A stretch of DNA of 21,911 nucleotides from Bacillota bacterium (GTDB lineage: Bacteria; Bacillota; Clostridia; Peptostreptococcales; Anaerovoracaceae). Shown here one piece after another: positions 6,698 through 14,311 of the stretch (the stretch's first letter is position 1; each line of letters begins with the position of its first letter). The notes beneath the pieces were generated by a model. That model was given only the letters and a program-made list of their open reading frames with translations, was not told the DNA's origin and did no database searches. Position numbers and translations under genes: made by a program. Location: the NCBI GenBank assembly GCA_905372035.1, contig CAJPNN010000018.1, forward strand, positions 1-21,911, read 5' to 3'.

Positions 6698-8926
6698 ATG
6701 GAAAATCTTAAGGGATCTATTACAGAAATAATATACTATAACAATGACAACGGTTATTTTGTAGGAATTCTTGAAAATAAAGAATTACAAACTACAGTCG
6801 TGGGAACCCTTGCGGGTGTGGAGAAAGGTGCTTCATATAATTTTTTGGGAACATGGAAACAGCACAGTACATATGGGGAACAGTTTGTGTTTTCGGAGTT
6901 TTTAGAGGTTAAACCTGAGACACCTGAAGCCTTGGTTACATTTTTAAGTTCAGGAGCAATAAAAGGTATAGGTCCCAAGCTTGCCGCGATCATAGTTGAA
7001 AAATTCGGACGAGATACGTTAAACGTGTTGGATAACGATATAGAAAGCCTTTCGGAAATTTCGGGTATAGGCAGGAAAAAGCTTGAAGGAATAAAAGAAT
7101 CATATAATGAGCGAAAAGAATTCATGGAAGTATCCATGTACTTTCAGGAGCATGGCATATCTACCGGATATGCTTTAAAATTATATAAGATTTATGGCCA
7201 TGACACCATAGACATAATAAATGAAAATCCATATAGACTTATAAGAGAGATACCGAGGATAGGATTTCAAAAAGTGGATCAGATAGCACAAAAGTTGGGA
7301 ATTGGCAAAAATTCCGAAAGCAGGGTGCAGCAGGGTATAATATACTTTATGTGGAGACTGGCAGGTGATGGGAGCACTTATATTCCGGAAACCGAATTCA
7401 AGGAAAAAGTGGGAGCATGGCTTGATGTTCCCGGGGATTTGGTTGCGTCCTCCACGATCGATCTGATATTAGAGGGTATATTGAGCATGGAGCTGATAGA
7501 TGAAAGGAAATGTATATTTCTTTCGCAATATAACGATGCGGAAAAAAGAGTGTGTAAGAATTTATTTGATCTAAAAAATACCGTTAACAGTGAATCGGTA
7601 GCCAATGCTGAAGCCGTTATAAAACAGGTGGAAGATGAGAGCGGCATAACGCTTGCAGAAAACCAGAAGGAAGCTGTAAAATTTACATTGGAAGAAAATA
7701 TATCCGTCATAACCGGAGGACCCGGTACGGGTAAAACCACAATAATCAATACTATAATAAAGATATTTAAAAATACCGGGAAAAGAGTTGCAATAGCGGC
7801 ACCTACAGGAAGGGCTGCAAAAAGGATAACGGAAACAAGCGGAGAAGATGCTCTGACTATACACCGATTGCTTGAATATTATTATTCGGACAGTTCGGAG
7901 GAGATGATATTCGGAAAAAATAGGGAGAATAAACTTGAGTATGACGTGGTTATAATAGATGAGATCTCGATGGTGGATCTAATGCTGATGGATGCTCTTC
8001 TGGAAGCTTTGAAATATGGGACAAGACTCATAATGGTAGGCGATGCGGATCAGCTGCCTCCTGTTGGGGCCGGAAGTGTGCTTAGAGATATTTTAGACAG
8101 TGATATCATGTCGGTGGTGAAGCTGAAGGAAATTTTCCGACAGGCGGGAGAAAGCCTGATAACTGTTAATGCACATAGAATAAACAAAGGTGAATATCCT
8201 TTTTACAACGAAAAGGGCAAGGATTTTTTTCTTTTGCGCAAGGACAGTGATCAGGAGATCCTTGATACCGTAATTGATTTGTGCGGGAACAGACTTCCGG
8301 ATTATATCGAGGATTGTGAGCCTGTGAAGGATATTCAGATTTTGACACCGAGCAAAAAAGGTATGATAGGCAGCATCAATTTGAATAAGGAGTTGCAGAG
8401 GCTTTTTAATCCCCAAAATCCGAAAGTTGCCGAGAAAAGCATCGGAGAGAGGATTTTCCGGGAAGGGGATAAGGTTATGCAGATCAGAAATAATTACAAA
8501 CTTTCCTGGAAAAATATGAAAACTTTTGAAGAGGGAGAGGGAATTTTTAACGGTGATGTAGGATATATAGATAATATTGATTTGCAAAATAATACAATAG
8601 GAGTTATATTCGACAACATAAGGTATGTTGTCTATGAATTTAGTGAATTGGACGAGCTTGATTTGGCATATGCGGTTACGGTTCATAAAAGCCAGGGTAG
8701 TGAGTTTCCTGTCGTTATAATTCCTGTGGGACATGTTCCGCCGCTGCTCGGAACAAGGAATTTGCTATATACGGCTGTTACAAGGGGGAAGTCATTGGTA
8801 ATTCTCGTAGGGAGTGAAAGAAAAGTGAGAGGTATGGTTGATAACAATTATGTGAACAGAAGATATTCAGGATTGTCATTCAGGCTCAGGGAAAGACTTG
8901 TTAACGGGCAGTACGGAGTGTGGTGA
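6698..8926 (+). CDS. recD2: ATP-dependent DNA helicase RecD2 (YrrC)
   Basis: This is a 742-residue superfamily 1B 5'-3' helicase of the RecD2 type, which works without RecBC and has been linked to repair and replication-fork stability. An N-terminal OB-like domain (1-75) is followed by helix-hairpin-helix repeats (GAIKGIGPKLA near 86-96 and ISGIGRKKL near 121-129). Helicase motifs follow in order: Walker A GGPGTGKT at 340-347, DEISMVD at 421-427, GDADQLPPV at 448-456 and IFRQA near 479. Near the C-terminus come VHKSQGSEFP and YTAVTRG. A stop codon (6692-6694) lies two codons upstream in frame, so ATG 6698 is the first possible start. Its ribosome binding site is poor: the best match, AGAAAGG, is about 14 nt away. 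comF begins one base after the stop. Confidence 0.95.
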   Translation: MENLKGSITEIIYYNNDNGYFVGILENKELQTTVVGTLAGVEKGASYNFLGTWKQHSTYGEQFVFSEFLEVKPETPEALVTFLSSGAIKGIGPKLAAIIVEKFGRDTLNVLDNDIESLSEISGIGRKKLEGIKESYNERKEFMEVSMYFQEHGISTGYALKLYKIYGHDTIDIINENPYRLIREIPRIGFQKVDQIAQKLGIGKNSESRVQQGIIYFMWRLAGDGSTYIPETEFKEKVGAWLDVPGDLVASSTIDLILEGILSMELIDERKCIFLSQYNDAEKRVCKNLFDLKNTVNSESVANAEAVIKQVEDESGITLAENQKEAVKFTLEENISVITGGPGTGKTTIINTIIKIFKNTGKRVAIAAPTGRAAKRITETSGEDALTIHRLLEYYYSDSSEEMIFGKNRENKLEYDVVIIDEISMVDLMLMDALLEALKYGTRLIMVGDADQLPPVGAGSVLRDILDSDIMSVVKLKEIFRQAGESLITVNAHRINKGEYPFYNEKGKDFFLLRKDSDQEILDTVIDLCGNRLPDYIEDCEPVKDIQILTPSKKGMIGSINLNKELQRLFNPQNPKVAEKSIGERIFREGDKVMQIRNNYKLSWKNMKTFEEGEGIFNGDVGYIDNIDLQNNTIGVIFDNIRYVVYEFSELDELDLAYAVTVHKSQGSEFPVVIIPVGHVPPLLGTRNLLYTAVTRGKSLVILVGSERKVRGMVDNNYVNRRYSGLSFRLRERLVNGQYGVW

Positions 8927-8927
8927 T

Positions 8928-9725
8928 ATGACGGAACAGATAAACAGTACTAAAATGAGTCGCTCGGGAATGGTGGTGGAGATCGTTCTTGATTTTATAT
9001 TCCCTGAAAAGTTGTATTGTATATCTTGCGGAAATTTGATTACAAAAGAGACACCTTTCGGTCTTTGTGCAGAATGCAGTGAAGATATCTCATGGATAAG
9101 AGAAAATGCCTGTTTTAGGTGCGGAAGAGAAACCGGAAAAACAAACATGTTCTGTACTTGTTGCAGAGACAGAGCGGAGCATTCATATATAGACAGAGGA
9201 TTTTTGTGTGTAAATTATAGAGAAAGAGAAAAAATGATCGTTCGCAGGCTTAAATATAGTGCGCAGCCTTATCTTGCGAAACAAATTGCGGAGATTATGT
9301 ATGCCAAACTTTCAGCTTGCGACGTATCTGTAGACATACTGGTTGCGGTTCCGATGCATAAAAAAAGAAAAAGCCGGAGAGGATACAATCAAGCGGACTT
9401 GATTTCAAAATATTTGGCAAAACTGATGAACATGATGTTTGTGAAAGATGCGATTATCAGGATTATTGATACAAAACCCATGTCGGACCTTGATGCATCG
9501 GAAAGGAGAATAAATGTTGAGTCGGCTTTTATTTTAAACGCAGACAGCAGATGGTCGGAATATATAAAAGATAAAAGTGTATTGTTGATAGATGATGTAT
9601 ATACTACGGGGAATACGGCAGAAGCATGTGCAAAAATTTTGAAAGGGGCAGGAGCAAAAAAAGTTTATTTTTGTGCTTTCGCATCTGCGAGGTCGGATAT
9701 GGTGACAGCTCAGGTCTGTGGTTGA
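8928..9725 (+). CDS. comF: ComF family protein with zinc finger and phosphoribosyltransferase domain
   Basis: This 265-residue protein matches ComFC, a phosphoribosyltransferase-fold protein needed for DNA uptake in competent bacteria. Two zinc-binding Cys pairs are seen in an N-terminal finger (C31/C34 with C47/C50), and a second Cys cluster is at C63, C66, C76, C78 and C79. RRGYNQAD (150-157) and the PRPP-binding motif VLLIDDVYTTGNTA (218-231) are intact. GGAG lies 9 nt before the ATG, which follows the recD2 stop by one base, so translation is probably coupled. A longer frame from TTG 8898 overlaps recD2 and has no better start signal. The last codons form one arm of the long closing stem of the RNA that follows, so the 3' end of the gene has two jobs. 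Whether the host is competent cannot be told from this window. Confidence 0.9.
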   Translation: MTEQINSTKMSRSGMVVEIVLDFIFPEKLYCISCGNLITKETPFGLCAECSEDISWIRENACFRCGRETGKTNMFCTCCRDRAEHSYIDRGFLCVNYREREKMIVRRLKYSAQPYLAKQIAEIMYAKLSACDVSVDILVAVPMHKKRKSRRGYNQADLISKYLAKLMNMMFVKDAIIRIIDTKPMSDLDASERRINVESAFILNADSRWSEYIKDKSVLLIDDVYTTGNTAEACAKILKGAGAKKVYFCAFASARSDMVTAQVCG

Positions 9726-9889
9726 AAATCCAAGCCAGCTGCGGGCAAAAGGATCCACGTAAGCTGGACCGCAAGGCGGCAGTGAGCATGGCGCAGTTTA
9801 GAGGTAAGTCCTGAGAAATTCTCATAAAGGCAAGTGTGGGGGCAAAGACCAGGTCAGCTGAGTTGTCACCATATCCGATTTGTCGGATA
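9693..9889 (+). ncRNA. Structured RNA between comF and hpf, probable raiA motif RNA
   Basis: The raiA motif RNA of Firmicutes and Actinobacteria is known to lie next to comFC and upstream of raiA/hpf, exactly this place. The segment is visibly richer in G and C than its surroundings and folds well. A 21-bp stem with one G-U pair joins 9693-9713 (inside comF) to 9858-9878. Next to it GGTCT (about 9713-9717) can pair with AGACC (9846-9850). Inside, CCAGCT pairs with AGCTGG, and TGAGAA with TTCTCA. The 3' strand of the long stem can instead fold on itself with TCGGATA (9872-9889, 7-bp stem, TTTG loop). No T-run follows, so it is not an ordinary terminator. In clostridia this RNA has been tied to sporulation and aggregation. 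The assignment rests on context and fold, not on a model search. Confidence 0.72.
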
Positions 9890-9921
9890 AGTAAAACAGT
9901 ATTATATCATATCATTGCTTG

Positions 9922-10030
9922 TGGTATAATAAATACCGTAAGGAACTTAAATTGCAGTTCTTATACAGAATTTAGTGTCGTTCGGGAAATTCGCTCGATT
10001 AATCAAAAGAGTGAGCGAATGTGCACATGG
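9922..10030 (+). promoter_or_regulatory. hpf upstream promoter and conserved leader element, copy 2
   Basis: TGGTATAAT (9922-9930) is an extended -10 that would start a leader of about 158 nt before hpf. The block 9951-10003 matches the nadE leader on the other strand at about 42 of 53 positions, including TTATACAGAATTTA and TCGGGAAATTCGCTCGATT; GTGCACATGG at 10021-10030 is also shared after a 10-nt insertion. GAATTT (9968-9973) can pair with AAATTC (9987-9992). Alternatively ATTCGCTC (9989-9996) can pair with GAGCGAAT (10013-10020). These two pairings exclude each other. Confidence 0.6.
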
Positions 10031-10061
10031 TTGATTATATCATGTGAAAACATGGTATAAT
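10031..10061 (+). promoter_or_regulatory. Second, proximal hpf promoter
   Basis: TGGTATAAT (10053-10061) repeats the extended -10 seen in both conserved leaders. TTGATT (10031-10036) is 19 bp away, a long spacing, so the extended -10 probably carries the activity. CACATG and CATGTG upstream (about 10024-10046) form a small hairpin. The leader to ATG 10095 would be about 27 nt. Confidence 0.5.
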
Positions 10062-10094
10062 CATTGTAAGATAAATCAAATGGAGGTGTGTCTT

Positions 10095-10622
10095 ATGAAG
10101 GTTATCATAACTACAAAGAATTTTAGTGCAAGCGACAATCTTAAGGAAAAAATTGAAGCTAAAATCGGTAAGCTTGAGAAATATTTTTCCGATGATATAG
10201 TGGCGAACATAATGCTTTCCAGAGAAAGGAACCGTGATAAGCTTGAAGCCACTATAAATGTAAAAGGGACGATTTTCAGAGCGGAGGAAGTTTCCGACGA
10301 TATTTATACAAGTCTTGATAAAGCGATGGACAAGCTTTCGGGACAAATGTCGAGATTTAAATCAAGATTGCAGAAAAAGCACAAAGGCGGAAGAGATATT
10401 TTGTTTGAATGTTTGCCTGAAAACGATGACAGGGAAGAAGAACTGAAAATCTCGAAAATAAAAGAGTTTGAGCTCAGACCTATGTCAACGGATGAAGCTG
10501 TTATGCAGATGGAGCTTATCGGGCATGATTTTTTTGTTTTTATGAACATGGACACAGCTTCGGTAAATATAGTGTATAAGAGAAAAGGTGACAGTTATGG
10601 ATTGCTTGAACCTAAATATTGA
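10095..10622 (+). CDS. hpf: Ribosome hibernation promoting factor, long form
   Basis: This 175-residue protein is the long-form HPF (RaiA/YfiA family), which pairs 70S ribosomes into inactive 100S dimers in stationary phase. The N-terminal S30AE domain covers about 1-95. A charged linker (about 96-122) leads to the C-terminal dimerisation domain, with FELRPMSTDEAVMQMELIGH at 125-144 and YGLLEPKY at the end. GGAGG (10082-10086) sits 8 nt before ATG 10095. The frame stays open back to 10044, but that would add 17 unlike residues and no ribosome site. A probable raiA RNA and two promoter-like sites lie upstream, so the gene likely answers to growth phase. A 48-bp palindrome follows the stop. Confidence 0.95.
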   Translation: MKVIITTKNFSASDNLKEKIEAKIGKLEKYFSDDIVANIMLSRERNRDKLEATINVKGTIFRAEEVSDDIYTSLDKAMDKLSGQMSRFKSRLQKKHKGGRDILFECLPENDDREEELKISKIKEFELRPMSTDEAVMQMELIGHDFFVFMNMDTASVNIVYKRKGDSYGLLEPKY

Positions 10623-10642
10623 TAATAGTTTTGTTTGAGAGT

Positions 10643-10690
10643 TTTAATCAAGCAGGAGGCGGTCATATGACCGCCTCCTGCTTGATTAAA
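10643..10690. terminator. 48-bp perfect palindrome after hpf, probable terminator
   Basis: The two 24-nt halves meeting at 10666/10667 are exact reverse complements with no spacer, which allows a stem of about 22 bp around a minimal loop. It begins 21 nt after the hpf stop. The centre is GC-rich (GGAGGCGGTCAT and its complement). Neither strand has a T-run after it, so it is not a textbook intrinsic terminator. A stem of this strength may still halt polymerase, protect the hpf 3' end or be an RNase III target. Confidence 0.6.
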
Positions 10691-10730
10691 TTGACATATA
10701 AATTTAATTGAATTACGGGTTGTGCGGCTA

Positions 10731-10759
10731 TTGAAAAAAGTATAAAACTTATGTAGAAT
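10731..10759 (+). promoter_or_regulatory. Promoter of the cdaA operon
   Basis: TTGAAA (10731-10736), a 17-bp spacer and TAGAAT (10754-10759) form a good sigma-A-type promoter with a leader of about 30 nt to cdaA. It lies directly after the hpf palindrome, so the cdaA block probably has its own transcript. Confidence 0.65.
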
Positions 10760-10796
10760 ATATATGTATAGAAAAAATTAGAGGGAAGGTTTTGCA

Positions 10797-11648
10797 ATGG
10801 AGTTGCTTACGAGTGTTTTGTCGGAGATAGGAATTTTAGATGTTATAGATATTCTGATAGTCGCTTTTGTTGTCTATAAATTGTTCGGACTTATAATGGA
10901 AACACGAGCGGAGCAGCTGATAAAAGGGCTGTTGATTTTGGTAGCGGCCACATTTTTGGCGGATAAACTTCATTTATATACCCTATATTTTTTGTTGAAA
11001 GGAACGACGACACTGGGCGTATTTGCTTTGGTCGTAGTTTTTCAGCCCGAGCTCAGAAGAGCACTTGAATATATGGGTAGAAGTAAATTTCTCAAGCCCA
11101 AATTCACAAAGATAGATAAAGAACGGGCAAAGAATATCACAAAGAGCGTTTCGAAAGCAATAGACTATTTTTCCGCCAACAAAACGGGAGCACTGATAAT
11201 AATAGAGAGAGAAACCAGCCTGAGTGATATTGCAGAAACCGGAACGTATTTAAATGCGGAAATTTCTACGGAACTTTTGGGAAATATATTTTATGAGGGA
11301 GCACCGCTGCATGACGGTGCGGTTATAATAAGGCAGGATAAAATTTTGGCAGCAGGTTGTGTGCTGCCTTTAACACAAAATAAAGGCTTGAGCAAGGATT
11401 TGGGGACAAGACACAGAGCGGGACTCGGGATAACGGAAAACTCGGATGCCATAACATTCATAGTTTCAGAAGAAAGCGGAGTTATTTCGATTGCAACGGA
11501 CGGGGCGCTGACAAGATTTTTAGATATTAAAAGTGTCGACAAAGCATTGCTTAATATATACTTTGGACAGATAACAGAAGGTCGGGAAAAAGGAATGAAA
11601 GCCGCCATAAATAAGTTTAAAAGCAGGAATGGGGGCAAAGATAAATGA
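10797..11648 (+). CDS. cdaA: Diadenylate cyclase CdaA
   Basis: This 283-residue membrane enzyme joins two ATP molecules into cyclic di-AMP, a second messenger that controls potassium and osmotic balance and wall integrity. Three hydrophobic segments (about 13-34, 41-58 and 62-82) precede the cytoplasmic DAC domain at about 105-245. The catalytic DGA motif is at 173-175 (APLHDGAVII) and RHR at 205-207 (GTRHRAGLG), both intact. GAGGGAAGG provides the ribosome site. The stop overlaps the start of the next gene as ATGA, a sign of translational coupling to cdaR. The order cdaA-cdaR-glmM matches the conserved Firmicute operon; CdaR and GlmM are both known to modulate CdaA. Confidence 0.97.
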   Translation: MELLTSVLSEIGILDVIDILIVAFVVYKLFGLIMETRAEQLIKGLLILVAATFLADKLHLYTLYFLLKGTTTLGVFALVVVFQPELRRALEYMGRSKFLKPKFTKIDKERAKNITKSVSKAIDYFSANKTGALIIIERETSLSDIAETGTYLNAEISTELLGNIFYEGAPLHDGAVIIRQDKILAAGCVLPLTQNKGLSKDLGTRHRAGLGITENSDAITFIVSEESGVISIATDGALTRFLDIKSVDKALLNIYFGQITEGREKGMKAAINKFKSRNGGKDK

Positions 11649-12835
11649 AGAGACATAGAAACTTTTATAAAATATTGTCCATTGCGATCGCAGTTTTCCT
11701 TTGGCTTTATGTTTTCATAGAGGTAAGTCCGATGACGACAAGTACTTTCCGTGATGTAAAAGTCCAGATGGAAAATGAAAATATTTTAGAAAGCAGAGGG
11801 CTTGCTATTTTAAGTGTACAGCCTGAAAATATAGATGTAAATGTCGAAGGTAAGAGAGGTAACTTTTTTCAACTGAAGCATACAGATATACTGGCGACTT
11901 TGGATTGTGCCGAATTACATGAAGGGATAAACGTTGTCCCTGTAAGAGTCGTTCTTCCTGACAGTTATAAAGTTGCATCAAAGAAACCTGCTAAAATTTC
12001 GGTCAGGGTTGAGAAAAAACTTATACAGAAAAAAAATACCGTCATCAAATTTAAGCAAACGTTGGGCGGAAATAAGGAAATAGGCAAAATCGAAATGTCA
12101 CATAGACAAATGAAAGTTACGGGACCTAAATCAATGCTCAGAAGAGTTCATCATATAGAAGTTCCGGTAAGCGATGCGGATATAATGAGAAGCAACGGCT
12201 CGATTAAAGTAAAACCGATCCCTGTTTCCCGGAGCGGAGAGAAAATAGACAGAGTTAAAATTTTAGGAGGAAAGGTTACGGTAAATGCAAGTGTGCTTAC
12301 TCTTAAATCAGTTCCTTTTGAAGTTAAAGTGACGGGGCAGGCGGCAAAGGGATATAGGATTTCCGATGTTGTGATGCCGAGAAATATTTATATAAAGGGT
12401 GACGAAAAAGCTCTTGAAGAAATTGATATTATAAAAGCGGATACCATATCCATTGAAGGGGTAACGAGTGACGGCAAGGTTAGGGTAAAACCTAATATGC
12501 CGCGAGGGGTGGAGCTCTCTGTCAAAAACAGCAGAATCTTTGTTTCATATAAGGTGAACGAAATACAAAAGAGAAAGTTTTCTTTCAAGGCGGATGAGAT
12601 ACAGATAGTCGGAGGCGAAAATATAAGGATAGTCACTCCTGAAGTGGAAGTGATTCTTTACGGGGATAATAATGTCTTAGATAATATAACTAAAGAGAGT
12701 TTGCAGCCATATATTGAGATTGACGAAAACGCGGCGAGGGATCATCGTGCAACGGTAAAACTCAAGTCCGTGGGAGACGGGATAACTTATGATACAAGAC
12801 CGATGACAATAGTTTATGAAGAAATTAAAGAGTGA
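11645..12835 (+). CDS. cdaR: YbbR-domain protein, CdaA regulator
   Basis: This 396-residue protein has one N-terminal membrane helix (about residues 9-26) and then a long extracytoplasmic part made of YbbR-type beta-rich repeats, several of which show an S-V-P-x-x-V-strand and a 'P-x-x-V-x-V-x-G' pattern (for example SVQPENIDVNVEG at 56-68 and SVPFEVKVTG around 217-226). CdaR (YbbR) binds CdaA at the membrane and changes its activity; the external domains are thought to sense the wall. Its ATG overlaps the last codon of cdaA. The length is in the usual range for four domains. A 111-nt gap with no clear signal separates it from glmM. Confidence 0.9.
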   Translation: MKRHRNFYKILSIAIAVFLWLYVFIEVSPMTTSTFRDVKVQMENENILESRGLAILSVQPENIDVNVEGKRGNFFQLKHTDILATLDCAELHEGINVVPVRVVLPDSYKVASKKPAKISVRVEKKLIQKKNTVIKFKQTLGGNKEIGKIEMSHRQMKVTGPKSMLRRVHHIEVPVSDADIMRSNGSIKVKPIPVSRSGEKIDRVKILGGKVTVNASVLTLKSVPFEVKVTGQAAKGYRISDVVMPRNIYIKGDEKALEEIDIIKADTISIEGVTSDGKVRVKPNMPRGVELSVKNSRIFVSYKVNEIQKRKFSFKADEIQIVGGENIRIVTPEVEVILYGDNNVLDNITKESLQPYIEIDENAARDHRATVKLKSVGDGITYDTRPMTIVYEEIKE

Positions 12836-12946
12836 GAGTAATATGGAAGCGGATAAACAGAGAAACAGTAAAAGAGACATCGAGACGGTGAAAGGTTAAG
12901 ATCTTAAAACAAAAAACGAAAGACGGTAAAAGCGAGGAGAGTATAT

Positions 12947-14296
12947 ATGGGGAGATTGTTCGGAACCGATGGAGTCAGAGGTATTGCAAATACGGAACTC
13001 ACACCGGAGCTGGCTTTTAAGCTCGGTAAAGTAGGTACTTATGTCTTGAAAAAAGAAAACAAAAGGCCGGTAGTTTTGATAGGAAAAGATACGAGAGTAT
13101 CGGGGGACATGTTTGAAAGTGCCCTTAGTGCCGGGATATTGGCTATGGGAGGAAATGTTATAAAGCTTGGAGTTTTACCTACTCCCGCAGTAGCTTTTCT
13201 GGTTAAGAAATATGAGGCTGCAGCAGGCATTATGATTTCCGCTTCACATAATCCATATGAATATAACGGGATAAAATTTTTCAATGATGAAGGGTTTAAG
13301 CTGGACGATTCGATAGAGGATGAGATAGAAGAACTTATTGTCAGGAACATAGATATTACCGGACATATAAAAGGAGATTTGCTCGGAAAAGCTTTAGACG
13401 GTGAAGAGCAGGCACTGGATAGTTATGTTGAGTTTTTAATCTCTACGGTAGATGTGGATTTCAAAGGTATGAAAGTGGTTCTCGATTGTGCAAACGGAGC
13501 TGCATATCAAGTTGCGGAAAAAGTTTTTAACAGGTTGGGAGCACACACTATAGCAATAAATAACAAGCCTGACGGTATAAATATAAATGAACTTTGCGGA
13601 TCCACGAGCCCGGAGAGTTTGCAGAAAAAAGTTTTAAAGGAACATGCAGACGTAGGACTTGCATTTGACGGAGATGCGGACAGGCTCATAGTTGTCGATG
13701 AAAAGGGACAGATAACGGATGGAGATAAAACGATCTTTATATGCGCAAAACATTTGAAAAATAAGGGAATATTGAGAAACAATAAAGTGACGGTTACCGT
13801 TATGAGCAATATAGGATTTCATAAGGCGTGTGCAAAGGAAGAAATAAAAGTTGATACGACGAAGGTAGGAGACAGATATGTTCTTGAAAGTATGCTTAAA
13901 TCGGGGAGTATTATAGGAGGAGAGCAATCAGGTCATATAATATTTTTAAATCATACGACGACAGGAGACGGTATTTTATCGGCGCTTCAATTTATGCAGG
14001 CAATAAAAGAATCGGGAAAGAGACCGTCAGAAATGGCGGAAGAGATGGTTGTTTATCCGCAAGTATTGAAAAATGCAAAAATTAAGCGTGAGAACAGAGA
14101 AAACTTTGATAAAGATACCGAAATAAAAGAGAAAATTTCTCAAACGGAGAAGCTCGTAGGAAGTAACGGTAGAGTTTTAATAAGACCGTCGGGAACCGAA
14201 CCTTTGATAAGAGTAATGCTTGAGGGTGACGATTCTGTAAAAATCGAAAGGCTTGCGGGTGAACTTGCAGGCTTTATTGAAGAGAGATTGGGATAA
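12947..14296 (+). CDS. glmM: Phosphoglucosamine mutase
   Basis: This 449-residue enzyme converts glucosamine-6-phosphate to glucosamine-1-phosphate, a step toward UDP-GlcNAc and peptidoglycan. The active-site phosphoserine is S100 in ISAS100HNP. The metal-binding loop DGDADR is at 241-246, the sugar-binding GGEQSGH segment near 325 and the phosphate-binding RPSGTEPLIRV near 407. All are intact and the length is standard. AGGAG precedes the ATG. GlmM binds and inhibits CdaA in several Firmicutes, which fits its place two genes after cdaA. The stop lies 15 nt before the glmS start. Confidence 0.97.
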   Translation: MGRLFGTDGVRGIANTELTPELAFKLGKVGTYVLKKENKRPVVLIGKDTRVSGDMFESALSAGILAMGGNVIKLGVLPTPAVAFLVKKYEAAAGIMISASHNPYEYNGIKFFNDEGFKLDDSIEDEIEELIVRNIDITGHIKGDLLGKALDGEEQALDSYVEFLISTVDVDFKGMKVVLDCANGAAYQVAEKVFNRLGAHTIAINNKPDGININELCGSTSPESLQKKVLKEHADVGLAFDGDADRLIVVDEKGQITDGDKTIFICAKHLKNKGILRNNKVTVTVMSNIGFHKACAKEEIKVDTTKVGDRYVLESMLKSGSIIGGEQSGHIIFLNHTTTGDGILSALQFMQAIKESGKRPSEMAEEMVVYPQVLKNAKIKRENRENFDKDTEIKEKISQTEKLVGSNGRVLIRPSGTEPLIRVMLEGDDSVKIERLAGELAGFIEERLG

Positions 14297-14311
14297 TTTT
14301 AGGAGGTAGTT

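Noticed and set aside
8093..8734. 213-codon minus-strand frame opposite recD2
   Set aside because: It is antisense to the conserved C-terminal helicase motifs and resembles no known protein.
9872..9889. Intrinsic terminator at the end of the raiA-like RNA
   Set aside because: The 7-bp hairpin has no T-run after it; it is better explained as an alternative fold of the RNA.
10044..10094. 17-residue extension of HPF
   Set aside because: It covers the proximal promoter, has no ribosome site, and the HPF family begins at MKVIITTKNF.
12843..12899. 18-codon open frame between cdaR and glmM
   Set aside because: Weak ribosome site, charged low-complexity peptide and no sign of selection; most likely spacer.
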